Positions 36,086-45,112 of a stretch of 64,000 nt of DNA are shown in pieces. The stretch comes from Clostridia bacterium. Its GTDB lineage: Bacteria; Bacillota; Clostridia; Peptostreptococcales; Anaerovoracaceae. Where the stretch lies: assembly GCA_902363595.1 (NCBI GenBank), contig CABJAP010000008.1:83277-147276 (forward strand), read 5' to 3'. The position numbers were made by a program, and so were the translations under genes. Position 1 is the first letter of the stretch, and each line of letters opens with the position of its first letter. The notes beneath the pieces were generated by a model that searched no databases, had not been told where the DNA came from, and saw only the letters and a list, made by a program, of their open reading frames with translations.

Positions 36086-36517
36086 ATGGATACAAGTTTA
36101 CACTATTTAATTATGATCGTACATTCTTTATTTCAGAAACAGGTATTGGCTGAGCTCTCTCCCCTGGGACTGACGGCGGGCCAGCCAAAAGTGCTGGATT
36201 ATCTGGGCCGTCACGACGGAAGCGTGCAAAAAGAGATTGCAGTAGGATGCCAGATCGACCCGGCCACCCTCACCGGACTGCTCAACCGGATGGAAGACAA
36301 AGGGCTGCTTGAGAGACGGAGCCTTTCTGGCAACCGCCGCTCCTTTCATATCTATTTGACCGAGCTTGGGTGGGCGCGCCAGAAAGAAGTTATGGCTGCT
36401 TTTAAAAAATGTGAAAACAAACTGCTGTCGGATTTGAATCCGCTGCAGCAAAAGGAATTGACGCGCACGCTTTTGCAATTCTGTAAAAAAATGACGGATT
36501 TTGAGGTGCTGCAATGA
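36086..36517 (+). CDS. MarR family transcriptional regulator
   Basis: 143 residues of the MarR winged-helix fold: LSPLGLTAGQPKVLDYLGRHDG, QKEIAVGCQIDPATLTGLLNRMEDKGLL (recognition helix) and RRSLSGNRRSFHIYLTELG (the wing). It probably represses its own operon through the palindrome 22 bases upstream of the start codon. Its TGA overlaps the ATG of the next gene, so the two are translationally coupled. AAAGGAGTTCG precedes the ATG. Confidence 0.92.
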   Translation: MDTSLHYLIMIVHSLFQKQVLAELSPLGLTAGQPKVLDYLGRHDGSVQKEIAVGCQIDPATLTGLLNRMEDKGLLERRSLSGNRRSFHIYLTELGWARQKEVMAAFKKCENKLLSDLNPLQQKELTRTLLQFCKKMTDFEVLQ

Positions 36518-37797
36518 GTAAAATGGAATTATTAAAACGGTACATATTCTTCTTTTTGGGGCTGTTCATCAACTCCTTCGGCATCAGTCTCATTACCAAA
36601 GCCGCCTTGGGAACCTCGCCTATTTCCAGTGTTCCTTACACCCTCAGCCTGGCTTTTTCTCCAACTTTAGGCATATTTACCCTATATATGAGCATTGTCC
36701 TGGTGATCGTGCAGCTGATTTTATTGCGAAAAAACTTTCCTAAACAGTACTGGCTGCAGATTCCGATTTCGTTTTTGTTTTCCGCCTTTATCGATCTGAC
36801 CATGTATCTGCTCAGGTTTTTGGCGCCGGAAGCCTATATTGTACAATTTCTCTGTCTGCTTTTGGGCTGCTTGATTCTGGGAACGGGCGTCTTTATGGAA
36901 ATGGCGGCAGATGTGGTTATGCTTCCAGGCGAATGTTTTGTTAACGCGATTTCCAAAACCTTTCATACGGACTTTGGAAAAACAAAGGTCGCTTTTGATT
37001 CTTCGATGGCAATTACAGCCGTAATCATGAGCTTGATCCTTTTCCGCGGTCTGGCCGGTGTTCGGGAAGGGACGATTATTGCAGCAGTTCTCGTCGGCAT
37101 GATCGCCCGTTTTCTTAAACGAAAGATTGGCGCCAAAGTTGAAGATGTTTTCTTCCGGCCTGCTGCGCAGGAAAAGGAGCCTGCTTCTGAGAAAACCGCT
37201 TCTTTGGGAGAGGAACCCATGATTATCACAATCGCCAGAGAGTATGGAAGCGGCGGCAGGAAAATCGCGGAAAAGCTCTCCCAAGAGCTGGGGTTTGCCT
37301 TTTATGACCGGGACATCCTTTCTCAGGCAGCTGCTAAACTCCATATGGATGAGCGGGAAGTGGAGAAAAAGGATCAGAAAATTACTAGTATTTTTCTATA
37401 TGATATGCTTTCACAGCTCTACGACTTCTCCGAACAAAAGCCGATTTTGGATGATGTTTACGAAGCAGAAAAGCAGGTGATCCTGGATACCGCATCCAAG
37501 GGAAACTGTGTAATCGTAGGCCGATGCGCCGACGACATCTGTAAAGATTTCACCAACGTGCGCCGCATTTTTCTTTATGCAGATGAGGGCCACAAGGTTG
37601 GAGAGATCATGAGGCGGGAAGGGATGTCTGAATCCAACGCTTTAAAGCATGTAAAGGAAGTGAATAAGGAGCGGGCAACCCATTATAAATACTACACCGG
37701 CAAGGTGTGGGGCATGGCCGCAAACTATGACCTCTGTGTGGATGCCGGGGCCGTGGGAGTCGATAAAACCGTGGAGTTGATCGTTTCTATTCTTTAG
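36514..37797 (+). CDS. YczE-like membrane protein fused to a cytidylate-kinase-like domain
   Basis: 427 residues in two parts. Residues 1 to about 205 form a five-to-six-helix membrane region resembling YczE/YitT proteins (FFLGLFINSFGISLITKAALGTSPISS is the signature). A charged linker (about 206-234) leads to a complete cytidylate-kinase-like domain starting MIITIAREYGSGGRKIA (P-loop about 242-249), with VIVGRCADDICKDF and DLCVDAGAVGVDKTVELI. The soluble domain is a paralogue of the protein at 2742-3356. A membrane-tethered nucleotide-binding kinase controlled by a MarR regulator is unusual. No frameshift is seen at the junction, so it is a true fusion as sequenced. Confidence 0.88.
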   Translation: MSKMELLKRYIFFFLGLFINSFGISLITKAALGTSPISSVPYTLSLAFSPTLGIFTLYMSIVLVIVQLILLRKNFPKQYWLQIPISFLFSAFIDLTMYLLRFLAPEAYIVQFLCLLLGCLILGTGVFMEMAADVVMLPGECFVNAISKTFHTDFGKTKVAFDSSMAITAVIMSLILFRGLAGVREGTIIAAVLVGMIARFLKRKIGAKVEDVFFRPAAQEKEPASEKTASLGEEPMIITIAREYGSGGRKIAEKLSQELGFAFYDRDILSQAAAKLHMDEREVEKKDQKITSIFLYDMLSQLYDFSEQKPILDDVYEAEKQVILDTASKGNCVIVGRCADDICKDFTNVRRIFLYADEGHKVGEIMRREGMSESNALKHVKEVNKERATHYKYYTGKVWGMAANYDLCVDAGAVGVDKTVELIVSIL

Positions 37798-37815
37798 CTG
37801 TGCCCATGGGCCCGC

Positions 37816-37973
37816 GGAAAATTTATAAAAGAAATCGAATTATTTACGCAAAGTTGTGGGTTGGCGGGACCTGATCCCGCCAACTATGCGGCCCTCGCGG
37901 CCTTGTTACGAATTTGACAGCGCCAGATCGTTGGAACTTGCGTAAAAAGCGAAATCTTTTTTCAATTTTTTCC
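37816..37973 (+). repeat. 158-bp dispersed intergenic element, copy D
   Basis: Begins GGAAAATTTATAAAAG and ends CAATTTTTTCC. The left block is TATTTACGCAAAGTTGTGGG and the right block ATCGTTGGAACTTGCGTAAAA. Between them is the perfect hairpin TTGGCGGGA/TCCCGCCAA around CCTGA, and a second, GCGGCC-containing stem, so this copy is the most structured inside. It lies between two convergent genes. Confidence 0.85.
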
Positions 37974-38037
37974 TGAATATCCTCAAGCTGCAGCCCCCTC
38001 ACATTCCGGAAAACTTCTGTAAAAATAAAGCTGCAAG

Positions 38038-38068
38038 TAAAAAGCCCCGGGAGCTCCCGGGGCCATTT
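38038..38068 (-). terminator. Terminator of the agmatine deiminase operon
   Basis: A G+C-rich palindrome with arms GCCCCGGG and CCCGGGGC around AGCT (38044-38063) is followed on the minus strand by TTTTT. It lies 20 bases past the stop of the APC permease gene. Confidence 0.85.
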
Positions 38069-38083
38069 TCGTACAGCATCTAC

Positions 38084-39529
38084 TTAATCTTTCAAATAAT
38101 CTTCCGATCTGATCTCTTCCAGAACTTCATCGAAATCAATTTCCTTTTTCACCTTGTATTTTCCGCTCTTGCTCATAACCGTAAAGATTACATATGGAAT
38201 CAGGAACCATGGAATTCCCACGATAACCGCGATTCTTGTATCCGGATAGTAAGCAGTGATGCCAAAGGCCAGTGCCAGAATGACCAGCCCAATAATATTG
38301 GGCAGTGGATACAGCGGTGTATGGAACTTTAAATTCTTTTTGGTCAGCCCGTGCTGTTTCAGCCGTTTTCTGAAAATCAGCTGCGAAATGCAAATCGCAG
38401 TCCAGCAGAAGATTGTCGCGATCCCCGATACGGAAAGGAGGAAGGCATAGAAGGAGCCGGAGCTGTCAAAGGAGTAGATAAAGAGGATAATCCAAACTAC
38501 AACCAGGGAGAACACAGCTGCCGTAATGGGAACGCCCTTTTTCGTCGTTCTACCCATAACTCCGGGTGACATGCCTTCCTTGGACATGGAGAACATATCC
38601 CGAATTGCAGCATACAAGTTGCAGTTGGCACAAGACAGCGCCGCAACAATAATGATCAGGTTAAATAGGTGAGATAGCGCGCCGAATCCATTGTACGAAA
38701 GTGCATCCGCAAAAGCGCTGGTGTCATAGCTGCAAGTCGTCCAGGGCAGAATCACCGTAACCAGGAAAGTGGGAATGATGAACAGCAGCACCACGCGGAT
38801 AGCTCCGGCCCTTACTGCGCTTGGCATAACCTTGGCCGGATTTTCCGTTTCCCCGGCTGTCAGGGCCACGATCTCAATTCCCGCAAAATTCATAACGATG
38901 ATGGATAGATTGGCGAAAATAGCCATTACCCCCAGCGGGAACAGCCCGCCCCGTCCGGTCATATTGGACATGCCCGGCGCTTCATGGGTTCCAATTACGC
39001 CGAAGGCGATTAAAACAGCCAGTACAACGAAGACCACAATGGCCGCCACCTTAGTAATGGCCAGAATCGATTCAATCTTGCCCAGATTGCTTACCTGCCT
39101 CAGATTGATGATGGTGATGACCAGGCATCCCAGCACCGCGCCTGCGAATACTGAGATTTGCGGCACATACATATTGAGGATCGTCCCGATTACGATGCAC
39201 TCAGATGGTATGTAAACGATAATTGCAATCCAGTACGTCCAGCCTACACCGGCAGCACATCCATCGGAGATGAATTCTCTGGAGTAAGAAATGAAGGAAC
39301 CAGTTGTCGGCATTGCCACTAGCAGTTCTCCCAGGCAGTACAAGGTACAAAATACTAGGATGCCGCCCAGCGCAAAGGCCAGGAATGCTGCCGGTCCGGT
39401 CATTTGGATGAATCCGCCTACCCCGTAAAAGTAGGCAGAGCCGATTACGCCTCCCAAAGCAACCATCTGCACGTGTAATTTTTTTAATCCTTTCTGTAGA
39501 GTTCCGTCTTGTAGTGTTTTATCTTCCAT
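38084..39529 (-). CDS. APC family permease
   Basis: A 481-residue, 12-helix amino acid permease of the APC superfamily, amino acid transporter (AAT)-like. The N-terminal LHVQMVALGGVIGSAYFYGVGGFIQMTGPAA is the glycine-rich first helix region. It follows agmatine deiminase by 38 bases, so agmatine or a product such as N-carbamoylputrescine or an exchanged polyamine is a plausible substrate. The substrate is inferred from context only. Confidence 0.9.
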   Translation of the reverse strand: MEDKTLQDGTLQKGLKKLHVQMVALGGVIGSAYFYGVGGFIQMTGPAAFLAFALGGILVFCTLYCLGELLVAMPTTGSFISYSREFISDGCAAGVGWTYWIAIIVYIPSECIVIGTILNMYVPQISVFAGAVLGCLVITIINLRQVSNLGKIESILAITKVAAIVVFVVLAVLIAFGVIGTHEAPGMSNMTGRGGLFPLGVMAIFANLSIIVMNFAGIEIVALTAGETENPAKVMPSAVRAGAIRVVLLFIIPTFLVTVILPWTTCSYDTSAFADALSYNGFGALSHLFNLIIIVAALSCANCNLYAAIRDMFSMSKEGMSPGVMGRTTKKGVPITAAVFSLVVVWIILFIYSFDSSGSFYAFLLSVSGIATIFCWTAICISQLIFRKRLKQHGLTKKNLKFHTPLYPLPNIIGLVILALAFGITAYYPDTRIAVIVGIPWFLIPYVIFTVMSKSGKYKVKKEIDFDEVLEEIRSEDYLKD

Positions 39530-39567
39530 GCCGGTCTCCTTTCCGCGCTAGAAAATGGTGCAATGAT

Positions 39568-40674
39568 TTACTTACACTGAGCTTTTGGCTGCTGAAGCGT
39601 CATGCAGTGAACGTTTCCGCCCGCCAGGGACCACTCTCTAGTGTAAATGGGAACGATGTCCCTGTCCGGATAGATTTCCTGCATCTTCTCCATAGCTTCT
39701 TTGTCTCTCGGATCTCCGAACTGGGGAACGAGGACTGCTCCGTTGATCAGATAAGAGTTGATATAGGTAACGGCCAGTGGCAGTCCCGATTCTCTCGAAG
39801 CCGCATCCTGGCAAATATCGATACCATCGTTTTCTTCCTCGGTGATATATAAAACCTCCGGAATGTGAATCTTAATAATTTCGAATTTTCTTCCCTTGGC
39901 ATCTGTCTCGTTGGAAAGGATATCGTAAGCTTCCTTCAGGCAAGAATACTGGGGATGGTTGGGATCGTCCACCCAAGACAGAACGATTACGCCGGGTCTT
40001 GCGAAGAAGCATACATCGTCCACGTGGCCGTCGGTTTCATCAAAGGCCATGCCCCGCTTCAGCCAGATCACTTTATCGATGTTCATATATTCTTTCAGGT
40101 ATCTTTCTGTTTCTTCCTTGGTCATGTCGCCGTTTCGATTATGATTCATGAATACCTGCTCTGTAACGATCAGCGTTCCTTCACCGTCCACCTGTGTGGC
40201 GCCGTTTTCCAGGACAAATTTCGTTGCATCATAGCGGTCACAGTTTTCTATTTCCAGGATTTTTTGGCCTACCTGGGAGTCCAGCTTCCACGGGAAGTAG
40301 AGTCCGCCTTCCAAACCGCCGTAAGCGTTCCATCCCCAATGTACACCTCTTACCTCACCCTTGTCGTTAATTACAAAGCTGGGTCCTTTATCCTGGGTCC
40401 AGGCATCATCGGTGGACATTTCAATCACTCTAACTTCTTCCGGCAGTCTTGCTCTTGCATTTTCATACTGGGTAGCAGAAACCAGTACTGTCAAAGGTTC
40501 ATATTTAACCAGTTTGGTTGCAACGTCTACGAAAACTTTCTGCGCGGGCTTGCCTCCGTCTCTCCAAGTATCGGTTCTTTCCGGCCAGATCAGCCAGGAC
40601 CGTTCATGTTCTTCAAATTCTCCAGGCATTCTGAATCCATCTTGTTTCGGTGTGCTCTTTAATGTTCTAGCCAT
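39568..40674 (-). CDS. aguA: Agmatine deiminase
   Basis: A 368-residue enzyme of the agmatine deiminase (peptidyl-arginine deiminase-like) family that converts agmatine to N-carbamoylputrescine and ammonia. The N-terminal MPGEFEEHERSWLIWPERTDTWR, the VQVDGEGTLIVTEQ-like segment, DETDGHVDDVCFF and the catalytic GGNVHCMTLQQP (Cys357) are all as in characterised enzymes. No putrescine carbamoyltransferase or carbamate kinase gene is in the window, so the further agmatine fermentation steps, if present, are encoded elsewhere. First gene of an operon with a permease; expected to be controlled by the divergent TetR. Confidence 0.95.
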   Translation of the reverse strand: MARTLKSTPKQDGFRMPGEFEEHERSWLIWPERTDTWRDGGKPAQKVFVDVATKLVKYEPLTVLVSATQYENARARLPEEVRVIEMSTDDAWTQDKGPSFVINDKGEVRGVHWGWNAYGGLEGGLYFPWKLDSQVGQKILEIENCDRYDATKFVLENGATQVDGEGTLIVTEQVFMNHNRNGDMTKEETERYLKEYMNIDKVIWLKRGMAFDETDGHVDDVCFFARPGVIVLSWVDDPNHPQYSCLKEAYDILSNETDAKGRKFEIIKIHIPEVLYITEEENDGIDICQDAASRESGLPLAVTYINSYLINGAVLVPQFGDPRDKEAMEKMQEIYPDRDIVPIYTREWSLAGGNVHCMTLQQPKAQCK

Positions 40675-40748
40675 TGTTGTTCCTCCTCTTTACTCAAAAA
40701 GTATATTTGGATGGTAGTTTTTGTAAAATCAGCCGGCATGTTTACTAG

Positions 40749-40797
40749 ACCGACCGGTCGGTACTGAAATAGTACAATATTTTCAGAAAATTGTCAA
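40749..40797 (-). promoter_or_regulatory. aguA promoter with a perfect operator palindrome
   Basis: On the minus strand TTGACA (40797-40792) and TACTAT (40774-40769) are 17 bases apart. Just downstream of the -10 is the perfect 14-base palindrome ACCGACCGGTCGGT (40749-40762), positioned to block transcription. A near-identical motif is at the equivalent place at 44377-44390. Confidence 0.8.
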
Positions 40798-40880
40798 CAC
40801 CCAATATCAAGAATTGACTTTTTATTTTTTTTGTGCTTAAATGTCTTGGTAATTAAGAAAGCAGGTATTGGAGTCTGGAT

Positions 40881-41471
40881 ATGAAATCAACGCGAAACAC
40901 AAAACAAGAAATCGTTAACGCTTCTCTGGAGCTTTTCGCCAGCAAAGGGTACGGCGGTACCTCCATGAATGACATTATTTCCGCCGTCGGCATCAGCAAG
41001 GGGAGCGTTTACTGGCATTTTAAAAGCAAAGAAGAAATTTTTATGCAGGTCATTACGGAAAGCTACGCGGAATGGATCAGCCTTGTCAATTCGGAGCTTG
41101 CCCTTATCGATGATCCCATCGACAAACTTCGAAAATACGGAGAATTGTTTATCGCCACCATCGACATGCCTGTCTGGCGTATTTCGCCGGAAACCTACTG
41201 GAACGAATTCAGCGCAGAAAACAGGAAAATTTTAGATAATTGTTTTTCTCAGGACGATATTATTCTCCAGGGAATCTTCCAGGAGGCCATCGACCAAAAC
41301 CTAATTTCCGGAGAAGATCCTGAAAAACTGATGTGGATTTATATCTCCAGCCTGGAGGGCATGTTCGAAAAGATCATTCTCTCCTACAAGAACCAGGACA
41401 ACAATCATGAAAAACTGGAGCACTACGCAGCCTCGGGCATTGAGTTGTTTTTAAAGACGATTGTTAGATAG
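40881..41471 (+). CDS. TetR family regulator, paralogue 1
   Basis: 196 residues. The DNA-binding helix-turn-helix is at about 10-55 (KQEIVNASLELFASKGYGGTSMNDIISAVGISKGSVYWHFKSKEEIF). The ligand-binding part begins at about 60 with LIDDPIDKLRKYGELFIATIDMPVWRI. It is very similar along its whole length to the protein at 44517-45110, by eye well over half of residues identical. It is divergent from aguA and likely represses it through the ACCGACCGGTCGGT palindrome. Start ATG 40881 follows GGTATTGGAG. Confidence 0.93.
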   Translation: MKSTRNTKQEIVNASLELFASKGYGGTSMNDIISAVGISKGSVYWHFKSKEEIFMQVITESYAEWISLVNSELALIDDPIDKLRKYGELFIATIDMPVWRISPETYWNEFSAENRKILDNCFSQDDIILQGIFQEAIDQNLISGEDPEKLMWIYISSLEGMFEKIILSYKNQDNNHEKLEHYAASGIELFLKTIVR

Positions 41472-41530
41472 TTAAAGTATCGGTATTTCGCCAAAACATC
41501 ATCTTCACTGACAGTTTTGAAGCGGACCAT

Positions 41531-41585
41531 TAAAAAAAGTATCAGGATTGAGTAGTAGCGGGCTCAATCCTGATACTTTTTTATT
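41531..41585. terminator. Bidirectional terminator with the GTATCAG stem
   Basis: Arms AAAAAAAGTATCAGGATTGAG and its complement CTCAATCCTGATACTTTTTT flank an 11-base loop and are followed by T-runs on both strands. The stem is a near twin of the terminator at 25752-25800. It separates the first TetR gene from the alcohol dehydrogenase gene. Confidence 0.85.
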
Positions 41586-41710
41586 TGCGCAGCGCTGGAA
41601 AGGGGCATTATAGGCCGAAACTGTCTGAAACGAATGTGTTTTTTAAGATTTTAATAGCGGCATTTATTTCCCGGCTGGCAGCTTCCGGCCTTAATAAAAT
41701 ATCCTATAGC

Positions 41711-42868
41711 CTATTTATCGTAATTTTTGTGGAGAAATTCGACCATATCCTCTGTTTTGGGAATATGGGGATAGGTATATTGGTCCGGCTCGGATTTTAC
41801 TGCTTCCGCCACGGTTTCAATCAAGGAGGGCTCGACGCCCAGCTCTTTCAAATTGGGAATGCCAATGCCGTCAGCGAATGCTTCTACCCGTTCTGCCACC
41901 AGGGTTCCCAGCTCATCGTTGTCCATTTCCTCCGGCAATTTCAGACCCATGATTTCGCCCAATGCTCGTACTTTTTCGGGCACAGCATGGACGTTATCTT
42001 TAATGGAAAAGGGCAAGGCGATGGCGCATGCGACTCCATGGGGCAGATGCCAATAGGCGCCCATGGGATGGGCCAAGCCATGGCCCTGATTCTGAAAGGC
42101 ATTATTAAAGGCAAGGCCGGCCGTCAAGCAGCCCAGGCACATCCCGGTTCTGTTTTCAAGGCAGCTGCCCTCTTCCACAGCCTTTGGCAGATATTCAATA
42201 ATCGTGCGGATCGCTTGCAGGGAAATGGCTTCCGTAATGGGCGTGGCAATCATAGACATATAGGATTCCACCGCATGAGCCAGGGAGTCCATACCGGTTG
42301 CGGCCGTTATTCCTTTTGGAATCCCCAGCGCCAGGACAGGATCGATCACTGCCAAATCGGCTCCCAGGTTTTTCCCCCAAATGCTCACTTTTCGCTTTTC
42401 ATCAGGGACGCTCAAAACTCCCCCATCTGTCACTTCACTACTAGTCCCAAAGGTGGTGGGCACCAAAATCAAATACCCGCCCGGGCACTTCATAGTATCG
42501 TAGTCATGGGCGTAATCCAAAATCTTCCCTTCATTTCCCAACAGCGCGTTCACACACTTTGCCGTATCCATGGTGCTTCCGCCGCCGATTCCCAGAATGC
42601 CTTGAACCTTCTCCTTTCGAGCGATGGCGGCAGCCTGATCGATCAGACCAGCCGGGGGATCGGAAACCACTTTTCCAAATTCAAGGACCTCAATGCCTTC
42701 GCCTCTTACGCTCTCCAAAACACGATCTACAATGCCGGTGCTTTTTACCCCTTGGTCATAGATGCACATAATTTTATCTACATCCGCATCCTTAAAATAT
42801 TGGCCTGTATTATCGGAGTAATGTTCACCGAACATCACTTTACTGGGCACGTTAAAAATAAATTCCAT
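41711..42868 (-). CDS. Iron-containing alcohol dehydrogenase
   Basis: A 385-residue member of the group III (iron-dependent) alcohol dehydrogenases. The nucleotide-binding motif GILGIGGGSTMDTAK and metal-binding region GMDSLAHAVESYMS and GHGLAHPMGAYWHLPHGVA are complete. The substrate (an alcohol or aldehyde) cannot be read. It follows a GPH symporter gene by 16 bases and ends the operon controlled by the second TetR/operator pair. Confidence 0.93.
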   Translation of the reverse strand: MEFIFNVPSKVMFGEHYSDNTGQYFKDADVDKIMCIYDQGVKSTGIVDRVLESVRGEGIEVLEFGKVVSDPPAGLIDQAAAIARKEKVQGILGIGGGSTMDTAKCVNALLGNEGKILDYAHDYDTMKCPGGYLILVPTTFGTSSEVTDGGVLSVPDEKRKVSIWGKNLGADLAVIDPVLALGIPKGITAATGMDSLAHAVESYMSMIATPITEAISLQAIRTIIEYLPKAVEEGSCLENRTGMCLGCLTAGLAFNNAFQNQGHGLAHPMGAYWHLPHGVACAIALPFSIKDNVHAVPEKVRALGEIMGLKLPEEMDNDELGTLVAERVEAFADGIGIPNLKELGVEPSLIETVAEAVKSEPDQYTYPHIPKTEDMVEFLHKNYDK

Positions 42869-42884
42869 GATTTCCCTCCTTATC

Positions 42885-44294
42885 CTACAAAAGTTCTTTA
42901 AAGGATTCCGTCGAATACGGCTTTCCTGCTTCTTTCAGGGCAATGGCTTCTTTAATTGCTGTGTGTCTAGCTTTTGTCATAGGGTTGGTCGCAGTAGCAA
43001 TGATCGACAACAGCAGAAAAAAGCTGGTGCCGACCGACAACAAAACGGCGAATCCAGTCAATGTGGTCTGTGATTGTTCCGCCAGACCAGGATCATATCC
43101 CAGCCATGTAATGATCCACCCGCAGATGGCAACTGCAATCGCCGAACCCAGTTTCTGCGTGAGAGAGGCCATTGAATAATAAAGGCCCTCTTTTCTCTGT
43201 CCGGTTCTAAATTCATCCACTTCGACACAATCCGGTATGGATGCCCACGTAACTTGGTAAATGGCATTATATCCCACCACATAAATACTGGTCATGACAT
43301 ATACCGCGATGGCGTTTCCCGGAGCATTGATCACCCATACGAAAATGAACAGGGTTGCGATCCAAATCACCATTGAAAAATTCCATGCGACTTTTTTGGA
43401 GTATTTCAATGCGATATGGTTTGTCAGCGCAATCCAGAAAAAGGCCACAACCCACATAATAACCATTGCCGCGGAAATTTGATTTTCCGACAGCTGCAAA
43501 TTATACGACATATAGTAAACGGTAACAGAAACGGCTACGGTCTGGCCCACGATGCCAAACAAATAGGAAAGGGCCACGTGCCTGAACGATTTGTTGGAAA
43601 ACGGACCTTTGAAAGCTTTCGCCAGATTGAAGGGCTCCCCATCTGCCATCTCTGTGCTTTCCCGGCCTTTCGTCGTTTTCCAGGCGATCAGTATGGTGAT
43701 TGTGCACAGAAGTCCGAACATTAAATTAGCAGCGGACCATCCCATGCTGGCTGAATCAAACAGCTTTCCCAAATAAGCGGTGATCGCCATGGTAAAGCCG
43801 CTGACAATGCCGCCCACTGTCGCCCAGGTATAACGAATGGAACTCAGCTTGGTTCGCTCATCATAATCCAGTGTCATCTCCGATCCCAGAGCTGTATAAG
43901 GAACATCGATCAGCGTCTGGACTACATAGAAAAGAATGATGAGAATCGCAAAATAAACCATAGACATGGCGGAACCGAATCCCCAGTCAGTGAATAAAAG
44001 CCATGATACGAGCCCGAAGGGGATGGCAGCCATTAACAAAAATGGCCGGCGACGCCCTTTTTTCGGATTTCGCTTATCACTGATGGTCCCGATCAGCGGA
44101 TCGGTAATTGCATCGACAAGTGTACCGATGCTAAGCAGCATTCCGGCAAATCCCGCCGATAATCCCACTACATCGGTAAAAAAATACAAACCATAGGTAA
44201 TAACGATTGTAAAGGTAAATAATGTTGCATATCCGGCAGACCCGTACCCGACCATTACCTTTAACGGAAGACCTTTTTTCGTATTACTATTCAT
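42885..44294 (-). CDS. GPH-type MFS symporter
   Basis: A 469-residue, 12-helix transporter of the glycoside-pentoside-hexuronide:cation symporter family. It has VDAITDPLIGTISDKRNPKKGRRRPFLLMAA near the N-terminus, which carries the family's D-x-x-x-D-P motif. The cargo is a sugar, sugar acid or related compound. It is first in an operon with an iron alcohol dehydrogenase. Its ATG lies 222 bases from the divergent TetR start. Confidence 0.92.
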   Translation of the reverse strand: MNSNTKKGLPLKVMVGYGSAGYATLFTFTIVITYGLYFFTDVVGLSAGFAGMLLSIGTLVDAITDPLIGTISDKRNPKKGRRRPFLLMAAIPFGLVSWLLFTDWGFGSAMSMVYFAILIILFYVVQTLIDVPYTALGSEMTLDYDERTKLSSIRYTWATVGGIVSGFTMAITAYLGKLFDSASMGWSAANLMFGLLCTITILIAWKTTKGRESTEMADGEPFNLAKAFKGPFSNKSFRHVALSYLFGIVGQTVAVSVTVYYMSYNLQLSENQISAAMVIMWVVAFFWIALTNHIALKYSKKVAWNFSMVIWIATLFIFVWVINAPGNAIAVYVMTSIYVVGYNAIYQVTWASIPDCVEVDEFRTGQRKEGLYYSMASLTQKLGSAIAVAICGWIITWLGYDPGLAEQSQTTLTGFAVLLSVGTSFFLLLSIIATATNPMTKARHTAIKEAIALKEAGKPYSTESFKELL

Positions 44295-44376
44295 TTATTT
44301 CCTCCTAGCATTCGCTGAAACCCATTTCAATAACGGTTGATTTTCCCCTCCTTTCTTGGCTGGCGTTATTTTCTAA

Positions 44377-44427
44377 ACCGACCAGTTGGTATGGTTTTAA
44401 TATAATCGTTCTTCCTTCCCTTGTCAA
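44377..44427 (-). promoter_or_regulatory. Promoter of the GPH/alcohol dehydrogenase operon with operator
   Basis: On the minus strand TTGACA (44427-44422) and TATATT (44404-44399) are 17 bases apart. The operator-like ACCGACCAGTTGGT (44377-44390, plus strand) follows the -10. It is the perfect palindrome at 40749-40762 with 3 or 4 changes, at the same place relative to its promoter. Confidence 0.75.
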
Positions 44428-44516
44428 CGTTGATTTTGCCTGCAGTCTATGCTAAACTATTATTCATAAATGAATTTATATTCACCCGTGATTAAAGGCC
44501 AAGTTAAGAGGATTGT

Positions 44517-45110
44517 ATGAAAAGTAAAACGGATACAAAACAACGGATTTTGGATACATCCCTGGATCTTTTTGCTTCTAAGGGATACGCCGGAACCTCC
44601 ATGAACGACATCATTTCTCAGGTGGGAATCAGCAAAGGCAGCGTTTATTGGCATTTTAAGAGTAAAGAAGAAATCTTTGTCAGTGTTCTGACGACCAATT
44701 ATGCCAAATGGATGGAATTGGTCAATTCCCACTTGAAAACCATCGACGATCCTATGGAAAAGCTGAAAAAATATGGTGAATTGTTTATCGCCACAGTCGA
44801 TATGCCAGTCTGGCGCATTGCTCCGGAAACCTATTGGAACGAGTTCAGTGAAGAAAATAAAAAAATAGTTGACCAATGTTTTTCACTGGACGACAAGCTG
44901 ATCTTAAATATTTTCAATGAGGCGCTGGAAAAAGGATTATTAAAATATGACGATACAGAGAAGCTTACCTGGTTTTACATTTCATCCCTGAAAGGCATGT
45001 TTGAGAAAGTTCTTCTTTCTTATAAGCACGGCCGCGGCGATCGGAAAAAGGCCGAAGAGTATGCCGTGTCGGCCATCTCCATATTCTTGGATATCATAAA
45101 AAACGTGTGA
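44517..45110 (+). CDS. TetR family regulator, paralogue 2
   Basis: 197 residues. The helix-turn-helix segment KQRILDTSLDLFASKGYAGTSMNDIISQVGISKGSVYWHFKSKEEIF is nearly that of paralogue 1, and the recognition helix SKGSVYWHFKSKEEIF is identical. The ligand domain also shares KYGELFIAT(V/I)DMPVWRI and PETYWNEFS. Its likely operon is the divergent GPH symporter/alcohol dehydrogenase pair. Because the recognition helix is the same, cross-talk between the two circuits is possible. Confidence 0.93.
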   Translation: MKSKTDTKQRILDTSLDLFASKGYAGTSMNDIISQVGISKGSVYWHFKSKEEIFVSVLTTNYAKWMELVNSHLKTIDDPMEKLKKYGELFIATVDMPVWRIAPETYWNEFSEENKKIVDQCFSLDDKLILNIFNEALEKGLLKYDDTEKLTWFYISSLKGMFEKVLLSYKHGRGDRKKAEEYAVSAISIFLDIIKNV

Positions 45111-45112
45111 AA

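Noticed and set aside
41585..42901. A 438-codon frame on the plus strand
   Set aside because: It is antisense to the iron alcohol dehydrogenase gene, which has complete motifs. The frame has no recognisable domain or start signal.
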